DNA of 64,000 bases, taken from the NCBI GenBank assembly GCA_023078685.1, contig JALGAS010000001.1, forward strand, positions 4,464,001-4,528,000, read 5' to 3'. The stretch is from Neopestalotiopsis rosae. Its lineage: Eukaryota; Ascomycota; Sordariomycetes; Amphisphaeriales; Sporocadaceae. The stretch's first letter is position 1. Every line of letters begins with the position of its first letter. This document shows positions 23,101 to 31,270 of this stretch, in pieces. The notes below the pieces were generated by a model. The model was not told where the DNA came from. It saw nothing but the letters and a program-made list of their open reading frames with translations, and ran no database searches. The position numbers and the translations under genes were made by a program.

Positions 23101-23262
23101 AGCAGCGCTTCAAGCAAGGCATCCAGCGGCGGAGCCACCAGCGAAGAGAGTGGCTCAGCCAGAGAAGAGGCAATGGAAATAGATTTCGCCACCAAGCAGG
23201 CTCTTGACGAGCCGGCGAATAGAAAATTCGGGTTTGGTGGGCGATCAAGGACGGGGATATAA
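14131..23262 (+). CDS. FMP27: Fmp27/Hobbit/SABRE-type bridge-like lipid transfer protein
   Basis: A single uninterrupted frame of 3043 residues, within the family range (yeast Fmp27 is about 2600). Members of the repeating beta-groove (RBG) family form long hydrophobic channels that move lipids at ER-membrane contact sites. Diagnostic signatures are visible: GFWDKIRLNFHSR at residue 1411 (the GFWDK domain) and WPPW at 2207-2210 (the WPPW domain). A hydrophobic N-terminus (FGVIVLAYIASFVVFALL) is the expected ER anchor. The C-terminal about 300 residues are Ser-rich and disordered. The ATG at 14131 (MALFNPTFIF) is the first in frame; the two codons upstream start with GTG. A 9.1-kb fungal gene with no intron at all is notable. 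It is convergent with the GH16 gene. Confidence 0.95.
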   Translation: MALFNPTFIFGVIVLAYIASFVVFALLRIVTGLSIQRIGYFSLRRLAYTPKDGIKIEIRGLGLNVHRPTFSQPTWLSIVVSELAVTVDIRALEGHKAGAVVVEEDDDGKDDGNGDRKPEEKDKPEFPPKRRTTLPRRATFGAARSETWKQLMKTKEKIKRLHRNIHWLRLVDVVATDSSVNIVDVGKIQCGSFTVAVDTRRKMVDRARFFFQTRAEKNRQKQQAEWIVTLRSVLFTAQGGEASEILDNAVLNVHGFLYDQLDGLRDATLALKLGRVHIPYDDVQNSMERFQKQKRLYSKDYHTVEAFDLSVDNVIQELDEPDSTDQDIMQTVSDSKEFVSSILRGVKEVQFAVSLVGVSKKVMTVKASGAPLLLNFSMKEVGIDLHRLDPKSPAHRMYFPSKDLAHEALAAALSISIGLDDGHGKPERLVYIPMATTTVRTTLPSKTVELSDHGSADERNANILFANSVVTSPSVDLDPKHLPILLALLRPQPKAPKAQVQQRHKLISRLLPKANIKFTMHEPVIRVALPPVQKTDDPDDFDLIISSISSISLDVESFHSAVEDLHYSLVSQARVQSHNLYYQTAQGGRFDLVDTEFFDLKVTLGANPDVHVMANGHLQSLAVHMVRPEIATGVRQIIRQLRLDVEPDKRARSKTPKQQSGLRGLPPWLLHFQLSVDDFSVEVAGVDDDFPNHTRGLALQIDSWSAEYRAQRMDQHLRQRPTSRRRAASRAVIPDPEVFKAMPSPTSPKKKLPEHYTEGDGRRIAIHVHGLEAFIIDGEEKWEADPFVHLPRFEVALSTSTDKQGPVLHVHSHMKTLMLQYSLHRHYAVGVAIMMLGRAFMKTKRETTDMKAKQHEANSPSIDDHLAPPILSPGSPAVDQMSYSSRPVKELVTIDVKASMIQIKADLPSDPAVMIQICNVETGRHRWSPPFFRAKLVRMFAGAPRMQGVWSRIASVHSFRIDYRESRKFSAFGFHDDKMFDINAEAMRLAVPYELIIHKISDNFINVIKASAQLHHRFKTGTNEYILEKGPEGPKQVPKISVRTRHLLFELEDGAFEWKLGMIYRAGRVEQLQRLAREDAYRVKVKKIHEEEIRKETNRLRNRSVMTRGRTKDMNVSWNRSRSEDERPRTAMDGRPPLDHPRGRNRPRYDPDGCVGFSGSAHVTITEARQRLNEHNAQSWRKRIDRHYEMARESAKELRGLFWAPDHLPDDVEDHEKILEVPQRPALMGAIIEDLHFMIDKPSFPISKLPDFLHDVGKGQPKDMKYSLLVPMNVQISMSQARLSLRDYPLPLLHIPAIKTGQSSRLPAMHLKTDFVIAEEYRGIESTRRIKVQITPPNAKDPGQSAAGSFAIDVRRTVGPVKSYSDIHVDMNTAYPTRITWGPSYQPAIQDMMMVIESFTKPQLDPSERVGFWDKIRLNFHSRMRIAWKGDGDVHLALKGTRDPYSVTGNGAGFLMCWRNDVRWNINVEDEPKRFMTVDSGEYVLAIPDYSHQEREVARRMGEGDSVASGDSYRSGALFKKVVMKLSGNVQWMAGLVFEKAIGADGRRSFDFKPHYDVVLKSPHYAKPDGDKPYDAFKGFRSQHIHLSIGIRAPMDMDWKASDQQVSRSYNTVHLTPRFFTHFFAWWSTFGGPMSLPVRQGSLWPGREKNSKKFGRHLGTIKYNILLAPLFLSHIYKHKDAEDYSESSVSATGIKVRFDSFMLDMHQRREEFSTRDRGRDTQSRTTAMKIHAAQLDLVSADVRAVSASIKGTTTEAIKKNSLSTLIAQGEEDGTDLSHFTIPDNDFSWIDMDDFVELDWILPSEPNPDTKILPLAFAPRVTYFRQTDIGDTIAGDPDRTSPFGNEPTHLCIMSQDDNPREVQQQLIEQRLSQLDTQIDNNVRLVGEKELHYIREGNNDPQLKAEYETFNRHTDVLHDKRTFMQGMLKNVSTNTVSTDADSSTSSSSNIPGLSEDPSSSGDEARGPTGADFASDFKNRFVIHNMQLKWNNLLRNIILRYSHQVSQRRGFVYYLSRPAVKFILDIVEEQTKAKSKDKDKPESTATPDKDEQSATPQSTNSHTRGAAQDIEHRIKQIIQDGRKFVDADDESAPGEPSANVKMDDLTSGIAEDFTTQSSYHVRLIGPQIQLQSDRNKNNAVLITARSMELKVVEVMEKARLSDMVSGLVQRRFLVGMDGTQFFVTHQKWFTGQYLSMYSGNTYGAPSGSSWPPWVPMEVMFDFESDPFGFKRVVQKTSALLRYDKYNTLRLKYNDDIHNSEGADNDSNENAESRMDNLWVEFPQARALCNSSQYYAIYVIVLDLLLYSEPLEKTRSERLEKIMLASDFSDLRGTPEMVTKLQERIRQLQEIKTHFQVHSKYLDKKGWHDRLLLERDLTACEDELFFMMKAITTSQRKYDTASQSNALLRWSISAREIVWHLIRDNNEPLVELQLRDVEYDRTDNSDGSHINLFQVGKVLGLNLLPDAMYPEMVAPYLLDDKMSMMDFQNQQMVRVYWHMLEAIAGIPVMDHFEVNLFPLKIQLEREVGKKLFEYIFPEMEDEESKNDHDQADSPVMMRHGGNDNDEDYQDESGSMRMSGSIISDKDSTFNTRAGSLELRLRPTLTSDAQTPETTPQKNKALSVHSGDGGSVFRLFNTKGLSKKPSQDSLRASQNTPRPGIGRSATIASNTSAENKKSSRFALSKTAGKASEDKPSDDLSQMIDRASQYMTFAYIKMPSVVLCLSYKGKGDRNIEDVHDFVFRLPTIEYRNKTWSNLDLALALKSRVIKALISHTGAIIGNKFSKHRPSGKEKERLREIATNSVLLATPPIGPSVENSDDSSSLFGTSPVDYSRSPPRSITGSQGSGSALQRSTSRSSTSALQRSTSRSSSVASSRRGSRPNPTLNTFSGNANTQGSVPTFLMMTPPTPQDNPRPLATLGHDLRPKTSSGDFRQKPSAASTLRPLSRGSALDIPEPRFDLTRRATGTPANNGNTGGLSGLKGKFSALTHRLNHRESSASSKASSGGATSEESGSAREEAMEIDFATKQALDEPANRKFGFGGRSRTGI

Positions 23263-23730
23263 AAAGCGAATGGACATGTAGGAAAAGGGAAAGTCGGATC
23301 AAGATATATATATAATATTCACGAAAGCATGGAGCAGCACGAATGGTGTTGGAGACTATCATTTTATACCAGCATCGACCCTATATACACCAATCCACCC
23401 GAAAAAGGAGAGAGAGTATGGAAGAGTAGAGCCACAAGAAGGTTTTAATCAAGTGACGTGCTTGGAGCACGTCTTGGGAAATAGAAACAGGTGTAGTTGT
23501 TCAAAGTGAACAAGAAAAGAAGGAAATAGAAAGCGTAGCTGATAGTTTTGAATCATTCACTCAAAAGTTTTATTCACATGTTAATACATATATACTTGAT
23601 GGTGCCTTAAGATGTATTGACTTTTACATTCTACCTTATAGACTTGATTGTTTTCCTTGTACATGCCAATATATTTTTGCATTATAGAAATGGCGAAATA
23701 TACCAAGACCGCTTGTTCGTATATACCTTT
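23263..23730. terminator. tail-to-tail 3' region of FMP27 and the GH16 gene
   Basis: 468 bp, AT-rich, with TATATA-type tracts near 23307-23316 and 23586-23595 that could serve as polyadenylation signals for either gene. No gene is seen inside. Confidence 0.4.
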
Positions 23731-24912
23731 TTAAAATACCGAGTATACAACCGCCACAGTAAGAAGAGATAGCCAATATCCTGCATTGCCCAATGACACG
23801 ACAGCAGGAGTACCCGAAAGCAACACTGGCGTGCCCAGGGTATCTGTATCGTCAATACTGCACACCTTGTGACATGTGCCACCATTATCTTCGTCGTCCC
23901 GCGACGACAGCCAGCCGCCCCTCTTGGAATGTGTCTGTTTTGCACCACCACCACCACCGCTGTTGTCCGAGGCCTCGGTGTCGTCGGTGGCGTTGTAGAC
24001 GAGCTCGATCCACTGGATCTGGAGGTAGGCCTCGTCGCCGACGGACATGTTGCCGCTCCAGTGGGCGCCGTCGGACCACATGTTGAAGATGACGGAGCTG
24101 GGGTCACGCGGGGTCTGGAAGGCGATCTGGCTGACGTTGTCGCCGTCGACGTACCACATGGTGCTCGAGGGGCTCCAGTCCATGCGGTGGACGGCCCAGC
24201 GGTCCCAGCCGACGGGCACGGTGGCGTTGCGCGTCGCGCGGTCCACGGGGTCCCCGTCGCGGTTGTAGGCCGGCTGGTTCGTGTACTGGATCACGTCGGT
24301 GGGATCCATGGTGCGGATCTCGAGGTCGGCCTCCTGGATGGCGTTGGGGTCGTCGGACCCGCGGTACGTGAACATGGCGGCGACGGCGCCCGGGGGCCCC
24401 ACGGCGCGGGCGTACATGCGCGCCGAGGCGTAGTGGTAGGCCTGGGCGACGGACTCGAACTCGGCGGCGGTCTGGAACTCGTCCAGCCGCGCGGTCCGGA
24501 GGGTCAGGTACGTGTCGGAGCCGGCGTCGGGGTCGGCGTTGGCGTCAAAGTAGACGTTGGCGGGCGAGTTGACCATGAGCACGTTGGCGTCGCCGTCGTC
24601 GAGGTTGGCGCTGTTGTTCCACTGCTGGATGCTCCAGCCGTCGTTCCACTCGTCCGAGTTGAAGTAGTCCGAGGCCACGTCGGCGTTGCTGGCCGCGTCC
24701 GGGTCCGCGGCGTACGACGACGGCACGTTGACCAGGTCCGACCGCGACCGGAAGTCGTAGAACTTGTGCGTCTTGAAGTAGGTCCCCGTACTCCCGTTGG
24801 TGAGGTAGCAGTCGCAGTCGCTGTCGACTGTCATCTTGTACTTGATGGCGGCGACATTTTGCAATATGAGCAGAGTGCTTGATAGAATTCCTCCCACCCT
24901 CGTGATACCCAT
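23731..24912 (-). CDS. GPI-anchored GH16-like (concanavalin A-like glucanase) cell-wall protein
   Basis: 393 residues, no intron. The N-terminus (MGITRVGGILSSTLLILQNV) is a signal peptide. The middle part resembles fungal GH16-type laminarinase/transglycosylase folds. E194-A-D196-L-E198 fits the E-x-D-x-E catalytic signature, and downstream are WDRWAVHRMDW and MWYVDG strands typical of the fold. Residues about 311-350 are a Ser/Gly/acidic linker with a CHKVC pair, followed by a hydrophobic tail ending at the stop (GYWLSLLTVAVVYSVF), so GPI anchoring is likely. A wall beta-glucan or chitin-glucan substrate is inferred. EADLE differs from the DEIDIE of Crh proteins, so it belongs to another GH16 branch. 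Coding GC is high, which produces long antisense frames. Confidence 0.82.
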   Translation of the reverse strand: MGITRVGGILSSTLLILQNVAAIKYKMTVDSDCDCYLTNGSTGTYFKTHKFYDFRSRSDLVNVPSSYAADPDAASNADVASDYFNSDEWNDGWSIQQWNNSANLDDGDANVLMVNSPANVYFDANADPDAGSDTYLTLRTARLDEFQTAAEFESVAQAYHYASARMYARAVGPPGAVAAMFTYRGSDDPNAIQEADLEIRTMDPTDVIQYTNQPAYNRDGDPVDRATRNATVPVGWDRWAVHRMDWSPSSTMWYVDGDNVSQIAFQTPRDPSSVIFNMWSDGAHWSGNMSVGDEAYLQIQWIELVYNATDDTEASDNSGGGGGAKQTHSKRGGWLSSRDDEDNGGTCHKVCSIDDTDTLGTPVLLSGTPAVVSLGNAGYWLSLLTVAVVYSVF

Positions 24913-27485
24913 TTTGAAGTCGTCACTTTCTCTCGTAAACGATTATACAGTCGTTGACGTTCCCTCAACGTTGTGCTCTGCCGTAACGGCACGTAGTGGA
25001 ACAAGCAAGACGCCTGTGACACCCAATATACCAGCCCTATGATTCTCAATACTGTGAAAGCGATTCCAGATAAAGCCCAGCCTCAGGAATAAGCAATAGA
25101 ATCAAGACGACCGGACGGAGGTGTCTGTATAGGCTCACTTATCAAAGGGCCCAACCTGATGCTCATGAAGTCATGACGACTATATGGGAAGTTCCACGTC
25201 CAGTGTAAAGATATATGTAGGTGATAATGGGGGCACGTTTGTGGAAATACAAGACACTCACTTGCCCACTAATGTAACCCCACGCCAATGATGGGGGAAA
25301 CCAGAAATGGGAAACAAATAGAAAACAGGGACGCAGGGTCTTATACATTGGTCACATCCCGAAGAGGACCAGAAATGGACGGGCGGACGCAAAGAGGCAA
25401 GGCGAACGGAGACAAGGGGAAACACATACACGCTTTGGGCGCCCTCATTGGAATCCGCACAGACCGGGGGTTGGTAAAAATGAGACTAATAAGAGAACTC
25501 ACCAACATAGTACTTATTACTTAACGAACACAGCCCATGCGACAAACCAAGACTTGGGGGATATTCAAAAACGCCTAGACAGGAATTGACCCGTCTTGGT
25601 CTTTTCTGGGACTCGTCGTCTTGATCAAATAATCTGAGCTGATCTGGCCGTTTGCTTTGCGAGAAGCAGAAGGGGAAGAGGGACATAAGCTGTGCTGGCT
25701 GGGTAATGCAGGCTAATATTGGATAATACCAGAAGCCGCGTCTGCCTCGTGGATAAATCCGTATAGTGCAACACTGCTGACGTACGACAAGAAGAAAATG
25801 AAAAGAAATAAGAGCAGAAGCGGATGAAGTCATGACAAGCAGCTCAATAGAGGACGGTGTATGTATGCTGCAGCTCCAGTGGGAAGCAGAGCCAAGCTCC
25901 CTCCCGGGTTGACGGGACGCGCCGCGAACAGACTCTCAGCCGTACACTGCCCATAGCTATGTATAGCTGCATGGGTGACTTGACCCAAGGAATATAGAAT
26001 GTAGCATATGAGTGAAGGCTCACCGATGACACCGATGTGACTATTTGCCGATGAGGCCCACCCCGAGGTATTGCAGCTCAAAAAGGCAAGATAAAAAATC
26101 TCGAGCTGAAAGGGACATGGAATCGATATTGTCCTTTTACCAACATAGCCTCTCCAAACTCACAAAGAAAGAAGAGGACGAGCGAGGGAAACACGCGATG
26201 AGAGCGCAGGCTGGCGGGGCCCCGGAACATCGGCAGCGGCTCTAGAAGAGACCATGGTTTCACAAAGAAGCGCCATATTGGCTTACACATCAACTGAGCA
26301 ATAAATGCACGCAGCCGATTGGCGCCTGTGCAGGCAAAGGTACATATAAAGACCAGACGAAAAGCCTAAGGTTAGGTAGGTACGGGGAGGGACACGGGCG
26401 CCCGCATAGACTGGACATTTGCATCTTTGCCATGCCTCTTTGATGATGAATATTGGAAAGAGCTCGTGCATGCAAGGAAAAGGCACAAACTCAATGAGAC
26501 CAAGGGGCAGGACTAGGCAGCGAGAAGGTACAGTAGCATGTTCCAACGAGGTATGCGGTATCCATGCGCCCACTCGAAAAGCAAGCAAAGTTGCAGCTTG
26601 CACATGAAGCATCGCCTCATGGACAATACCTGGAGGAAAGTTGTGATTGGACAATAGACTAGTTAATTGATTCATCTGGGGTGGATAGAGGGCCATACAT
26701 ACATTAGGACCAACTGTGCTGCTAGCCATAGTGCGTTCAGGAACACGAGACGGGCCAGACAAGTCAAAATGTGTGACTAGAGAAAGGCAAGGCAAGGGAC
26801 GGAAATGGGAAAAGCGCCCGAAATCCTGAGCTCAGCCCAGCCAAGACTTGACGTTGAAAAAGCAACATTTCTCGCATGTTGTACCGAGAAGCAAAATACG
26901 TATACCGAATAGTACCAGCAGTAAGTCCCTTGTTCAGATCTCAAGCTGTAGGTGGAAGTCGTCAGTTGAGGTCAGTCACCATTGGCTTGGCCCAAATAAT
27001 AATGCCAGGTAAAATCATACATAGCTCCTCTCCACAGATCTTCCCCAGGATCACAGGTCCTGTCCAATCCCACCTGGCAGCTCTTTCTGGCCTCTGAGCA
27101 TCTGTTGCGGCTGTTGCAGCTCGGATAGGCAGCGGACGATCGCGCAAAAGTGGACCCCATGCCTGCGATAACGATAGCGAACTCTCCATCAAGGTTCTAC
27201 CACCAAAGCCAACCAACCCAGCCAACCTAGGTAAGCTCCAGTCTGTCTGGTAGGCGCAAATGTCGCCAAGCCAAGCCTGTGAGAGATGCTATGACTTCAC
27301 CCTGCCACTGTACTACTACCAATCTTTGCGACGCTCTGGCGCCAAATTAAAGCATTTCTTGTCATAACCACTGCATCTTGGACCCTTTTTGCCAGCAGTT
27401 TCCTGCTATTACTGGCACCAAATATTGCTCATCATTACAAGTTTCATGCCTTAATCATACCCAGAAAGCGACGGGCTTGTTCGCA
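24913..27485. other. 2.6-kb divergent spacer between the GH16 and WW-protein genes
   Basis: Open frames up to 170 residues occur but have no recognisable domain and no intron-linked partners that I could find. There are several GGTAGGTA/CTAGGTA words (for example near 26370 and 27225). No tRNA or rRNA signature. A non-coding transcript or long regulatory leader cannot be excluded. Confidence 0.4.
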
Positions 27486-28397
27486 ATGGCTTCTCCAAAA
27501 TCGTCATCGAATTCTCCGGCTCGCGAGGCTGGCCCTTCCACAGATCCACCTCACCACGAGCCGCCCATTGCTACCGACGCCGAGGAGCAAGCAGCAGACC
27601 TAGTACAGGCCGAAGACGTAGCCAAAATCACAACAACGAAAAAAGGCGTCGCTGCTGCAACATCACCGGATGGCGACGATGATGGGGCTGATGATGATGA
27701 TGATGATGATGGCGCATCCCGAGAATCAGGCGAGGCGTCGTCAGTGTCAAGCCCAGCAAATCCCATTGAGAACATAGACCAAGAAGCACCACCGCTGCCC
27801 GACGAGCCTCCGCCGCCGCAGGAGGACGACGGCTGGGACTTTCACTGGGACGAGGCCAACCAGGCATACTACTTTCATAATCGTATAACGGGACAAAGCA
27901 CATGGGAAAACCCCCGGACAGAAAAGGGGGCTGGAGGAGGGGCAGGAGGAGCGCCAAGGGGGGAAGCAAGCGCAGCGGCAGCCGAGGGCGTAGCAGAGCC
28001 GCCCAAGAACGAGAAACCCCCGGCTGGAGGTTACAACCCGGCGATCCACGGCGACTATGATCCAAACGCCTGGTATGCGAAGAGCAACGACGAGCCTGCC
28101 GATCAGTCCCAGTCCATCGATACAGCCGCTGCCTATGCCGCCATTGGCTCCTTCAACCGCTTCACCGGCCGGTGGCAGGGCGGCGACCAGAACCCCGACC
28201 AGCACAATGACGAAAACAAGACCCGGCGGCAGATGAATGCCTTTTTCGACGTGGACGCCGCGGCCAATGCCCATGATGGCCGGAGCCTCAAGGCTGAGCG
28301 CTCGGGCAAGAAGCCGAGCAAGACTGAGCTCAAGCAGTTCAAGGAGAAGAGGAGGGCCAAGAAGGAAGAAAAGCGCCGGGCATGGTTGAGGGACTGA
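27486..28397 (+). CDS. WW-domain protein
   Basis: 303 residues from the ATG at 27486 (MASPKSSSNS). An earlier in-frame ATG at 27378 would add 36 residues that look like leader. Residues about 61-76 are an Asp run (GAT microsatellite) and 101-112 are Pro-rich. A WW domain spans about 115-144: W117, aromatic core AYYFHNR, second Trp W140, closing P143. WW domains bind Pro-rich ligands. The C-terminus is highly basic and predicted helical (KTELKQFKEKRRAKKEEKRR), preceded by FFDVDAAANAHDGRS, a stretch I recall as conserved in fungal WW proteins. A nuclear/RNA-processing role is possible but unproved. No intron is needed. Confidence 0.8.
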   Translation: MASPKSSSNSPAREAGPSTDPPHHEPPIATDAEEQAADLVQAEDVAKITTTKKGVAAATSPDGDDDGADDDDDDDGASRESGEASSVSSPANPIENIDQEAPPLPDEPPPPQEDDGWDFHWDEANQAYYFHNRITGQSTWENPRTEKGAGGGAGGAPRGEASAAAAEGVAEPPKNEKPPAGGYNPAIHGDYDPNAWYAKSNDEPADQSQSIDTAAAYAAIGSFNRFTGRWQGGDQNPDQHNDENKTRRQMNAFFDVDAAANAHDGRSLKAERSGKKPSKTELKQFKEKRRAKKEEKRRAWLRD

Positions 28398-28918
28398 ACT
28401 TCTCAAAAACAATTAAAGATAAAAACAGGAAACTGCAGGAGTTTATTGGTGTTTGAAAGGGGCAGGAACATGCACGTTTGAGATCGTGGCATGTCATTGT
28501 AGACATTAGATTTTGATTTCATCGTCTGGGATTGTGTTTGAAAGCACTTGTGCACACCACGGGAAGCTGTATACCCAATGAATTGGGGCAGTATCTTTGA
28601 ACAGATATTAGTATGGATGAATTACATCGTCCGTAGGCATGGCCTGTAGCTCGATAGATAGTAAACAGAATCTGCTGGCCTTGGAGCCAGGTTTACCTAC
28701 CTGCCCGCGTCAGCAATAAATCACCCAGTGAACGCACAGTGTAGTCAGAAGCAACATAGGCCCCAAGGAAGAGTTGCTCGTTTGCTCGTACCGAATTTCT
28801 TCATTGCTTATTGGCCATGCAACGCATCTGAGACGCAATAACAGTGGCCTTAACTAACCCCAATAACTGCTTGTCCTTCCACCGGCGCAAAGGCCTGCCC
28901 GCAAGGCAAATGATTGGG

Positions 28919-28946
28919 TCGACACGAGGGGACGCCCTCGTGTCGA
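28919..28946. repeat. perfect 12-4-12 inverted repeat (hairpin A)
   Basis: Arms TCGACACGAGGG and CCCTCGTGTCGA are perfect reverse complements around a GACG loop. The same geometry, loop and arm ends recur 91 bp away. Confidence 0.85.
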
Positions 28947-29009
28947 AACGTGATGCCTGAATGGCCTATGAGCTCAAACTCGTAAAATCTGCCAGGCTGG
29001 TTTTCGACC

Positions 29010-29037
29010 TCGATCCCAGGGGACGCCCTGGATTCGA
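29010..29037. repeat. related 12-4-12 hairpin (hairpin B)
   Basis: Arms TCGATCCCAGGG and CCCTGGATTCGA around the same GACG loop. It pairs at 10 of 12 positions. It shares TCGA ends and the AGGG-GACG-CCCT core with hairpin A, while the inner stem differs with one compensatory pair. Confidence 0.75.
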
Positions 29038-31168
29038 AGGTGCTTTTGCCATTTTTTTGTATTCTTCTTTCTTTCTTTTTTCCCCACCCCTCGCTTGGTT
29101 GTATGCTCTTTTATATCTGCCGTATAGGTCTTGAGATGATCATTTCCTTGAGATCTGTTGATTAAGTCCATGTATAATTGCTAGATTCAAAGGTATTCGC
29201 AATATTTGAATAACGACTGTATGCCAGCATGGCAAGTATTGATCCAGCGAACATGGCAATTGCTAGATATCACAACACTTTTCTGCGTGTCATGATAATT
29301 CTTGACATGCTTTTATTTCTTGCCATATGCAGCCATATCTCCTCGACAACCTCAAGCCATCCAAGAGGATTTCAGATCTTGCTGCTGCGCAACCTCAGCT
29401 TTACAATCTTCACACCGTGTTAATATTAGTAAGTCGCAATGGCCATAATGTATACAAGTTTCTGAGACGTTGATGATACCAATATTTGCTGATTGAAGCT
29501 GAAGCTAAGAAAAAAAAAAACACCGTGGCGAAGACCATTGCATCCACTTGAACCTCTAAGCTTATTTACAACCTTATTTCTAAAGTGACCACAAACGTTG
29601 ACATACGGCAAAGCTCCAATGTGCGTGTCTAATTATTCTCTGAGCTCAGTTCGAACTTATTCACGTGCGCATTTCAAGAAGATGGTGTGAATACCAGCGT
29701 TCGATACAACTGGTTATGACGTCTGGACCGTGTGGCATAACGAAAGCTTCCTTTGGACTGGGTGTTGCCATTGACTTGTTTTTCTTTTTGTCTTCCTTTT
29801 TCTCGCAAGATATCTATTCTTGAAGGCTCTATCCACTCAGGTATCGGGAGCCTTTGAATAAACCCCCAATCAAAAGTGACGCCAACTAAGAGCTATTTGG
29901 GGGCCACAGCCCCCTATCAAACCGATTTCACTGCAATTTTAACCCCAACCGAGGGGTCACATCCAACCAAAGTACTGAGCGCCCCAGCCTGCAAAATTGG
30001 CTGTCCTCATGCGTTGGTGTACCTCAGTTTCTGGTGGACTACCGCTCGCCATAGTGGTCGGGGCATTCTGTAGCACTCTGTCAATGGCACGAATGCTCCT
30101 GGCATGGTCTCTGACAAATTATCTTGATGAACATATTCTCTACAACCAACTTAGATCAGTCGAAATTGTTGTGAAATTTGGGGAAATTACAAATAATGAG
30201 AATCCTGGAGTTGGTCGAATTCAGGCACAATCTAATTGAGGTAGAGTCGCTTAAAAATGTCTGACACCAGTATGAGATTTTGACGCTTCTGCAAGCCATT
30301 GAGAGGAGGTAAAAAGCGTTGCATGGATCTCGTAGGAGAAAGGGGAAGATTATAGCAAGAGACTCTGAAAGGTGACTTTCGACGGGCATCATCCACGCTT
30401 TTGAAAAGATCTCCAACGTATTGCATTGCTGATTTTCCATCAAACCAGCCGCGGGTCTCGTACTACTGAACCCACAAATTGATCAAAATAAATCGTCGCT
30501 CAACAACATGATCAAGCTCAAGCAGCAGCAGCATCATTATGCCCATTCCGAGCCCGTGGTGGAAACGTACGACAATACGGCGAGGTACCGACACGAACTA
30601 GAATCTGAACGAAATCCGCCTCAAGAATCACCTGGCGATGGCAGTTTGCACCACTCAGCCGAAAGAAAAGAGGAAGAATAACAAGAAGATGGACAAAAAG
30701 GCAGACAAGTTTACACGAGTCTACAGAGGAGTTTAAATGCTTTTCAATCTGGCCTGGTTACGCTCACTTTGAGCGGCTGCATATAGAAGAATTCGAGTCG
30801 ATGACCGCCTTTATAATTGGCACGAGAACACTTCGACTATGGAGAGGCCACATGGGTTTATTCCAGGTGATTAAATATAGATTGAGGCTATTCACGAGTG
30901 TACTGGGAGTGGGAGTTCTGGAAAAATAATAATGTCACGCCAAGGAAGGGAGCTATATACTATATGGGAGTAGTTCTATAGCTGAGTGAAGCGATATGCC
31001 TTGCCTTAGGAGGGTATAGTTTTAGGTTCTGCCTTTGGCTTTTGGAAAGTCGCCAGAACACACAGTAGAGTAGATGGAGCAGGATACAGAAAGAGGGGCA
31101 CAGTCAGGTAGATATCGTCATTCCCGGCCCAGACAAAATGATATCCTCGTCCAGAGGAGGACTAAAAA

Positions 31169-31270
31169 GGTCAGTCGGGGATTCGAACCCCGGTTACCGG
31201 AAAACTCAAGTGATCTTGAAGAAATTCAGAGATCAGAATCCGATGTGATAACCAACTACACTAACCGACC
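31169..31270 (-). tRNA. tRNA-Gln (anticodon CUG) with 30-nt intron
   Basis: On the minus strand the acceptor GGTCGGT pairs with ACTGACC (one G-U). The D-arm contains AGTTGGTT, the anticodon stem is TCGGA/TCCGG, and the T-arm is CGGGG-TTCGAAT-CCCCG. The anticodon CTG is at 31234-31236. Removing a 30-nt intron (31203-31232, between positions 37 and 38, the canonical nuclear site) leaves a 72-nt molecule, the usual size for eukaryotic tRNA-Gln. A T5 Pol III terminator (31164-31168) directly follows the 3' end. CCA is not encoded, as expected. Confidence 0.95.

Larger units (their letters stand above)
28398..31168. other. 2.8-kb gene-poor, partly AT-rich spacer
   Basis: Contains two related hairpins (28919-28946, 29010-29037; listed separately). 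A 57-codon open frame at 30508-30681 (QQQHH followed by a charged segment) has no recognised homologue. Other open frames are short and AT-rich. No transposase or reverse-transcriptase motif was seen. Confidence 0.4.

Noticed and set aside
23869..24882. 337-codon plus-strand open frame opposite the GH16 gene
   Set aside because: Composed almost only of Val/Gly/Asp/Arg, it mirrors the GC-rich third positions of the real gene on the other strand and has no domain.
26283..26795. 170-codon minus-strand open frame in the GH16/WW spacer
   Set aside because: No domain, no compatible splice partners and composition like the surrounding spacer; not enough to call a gene.
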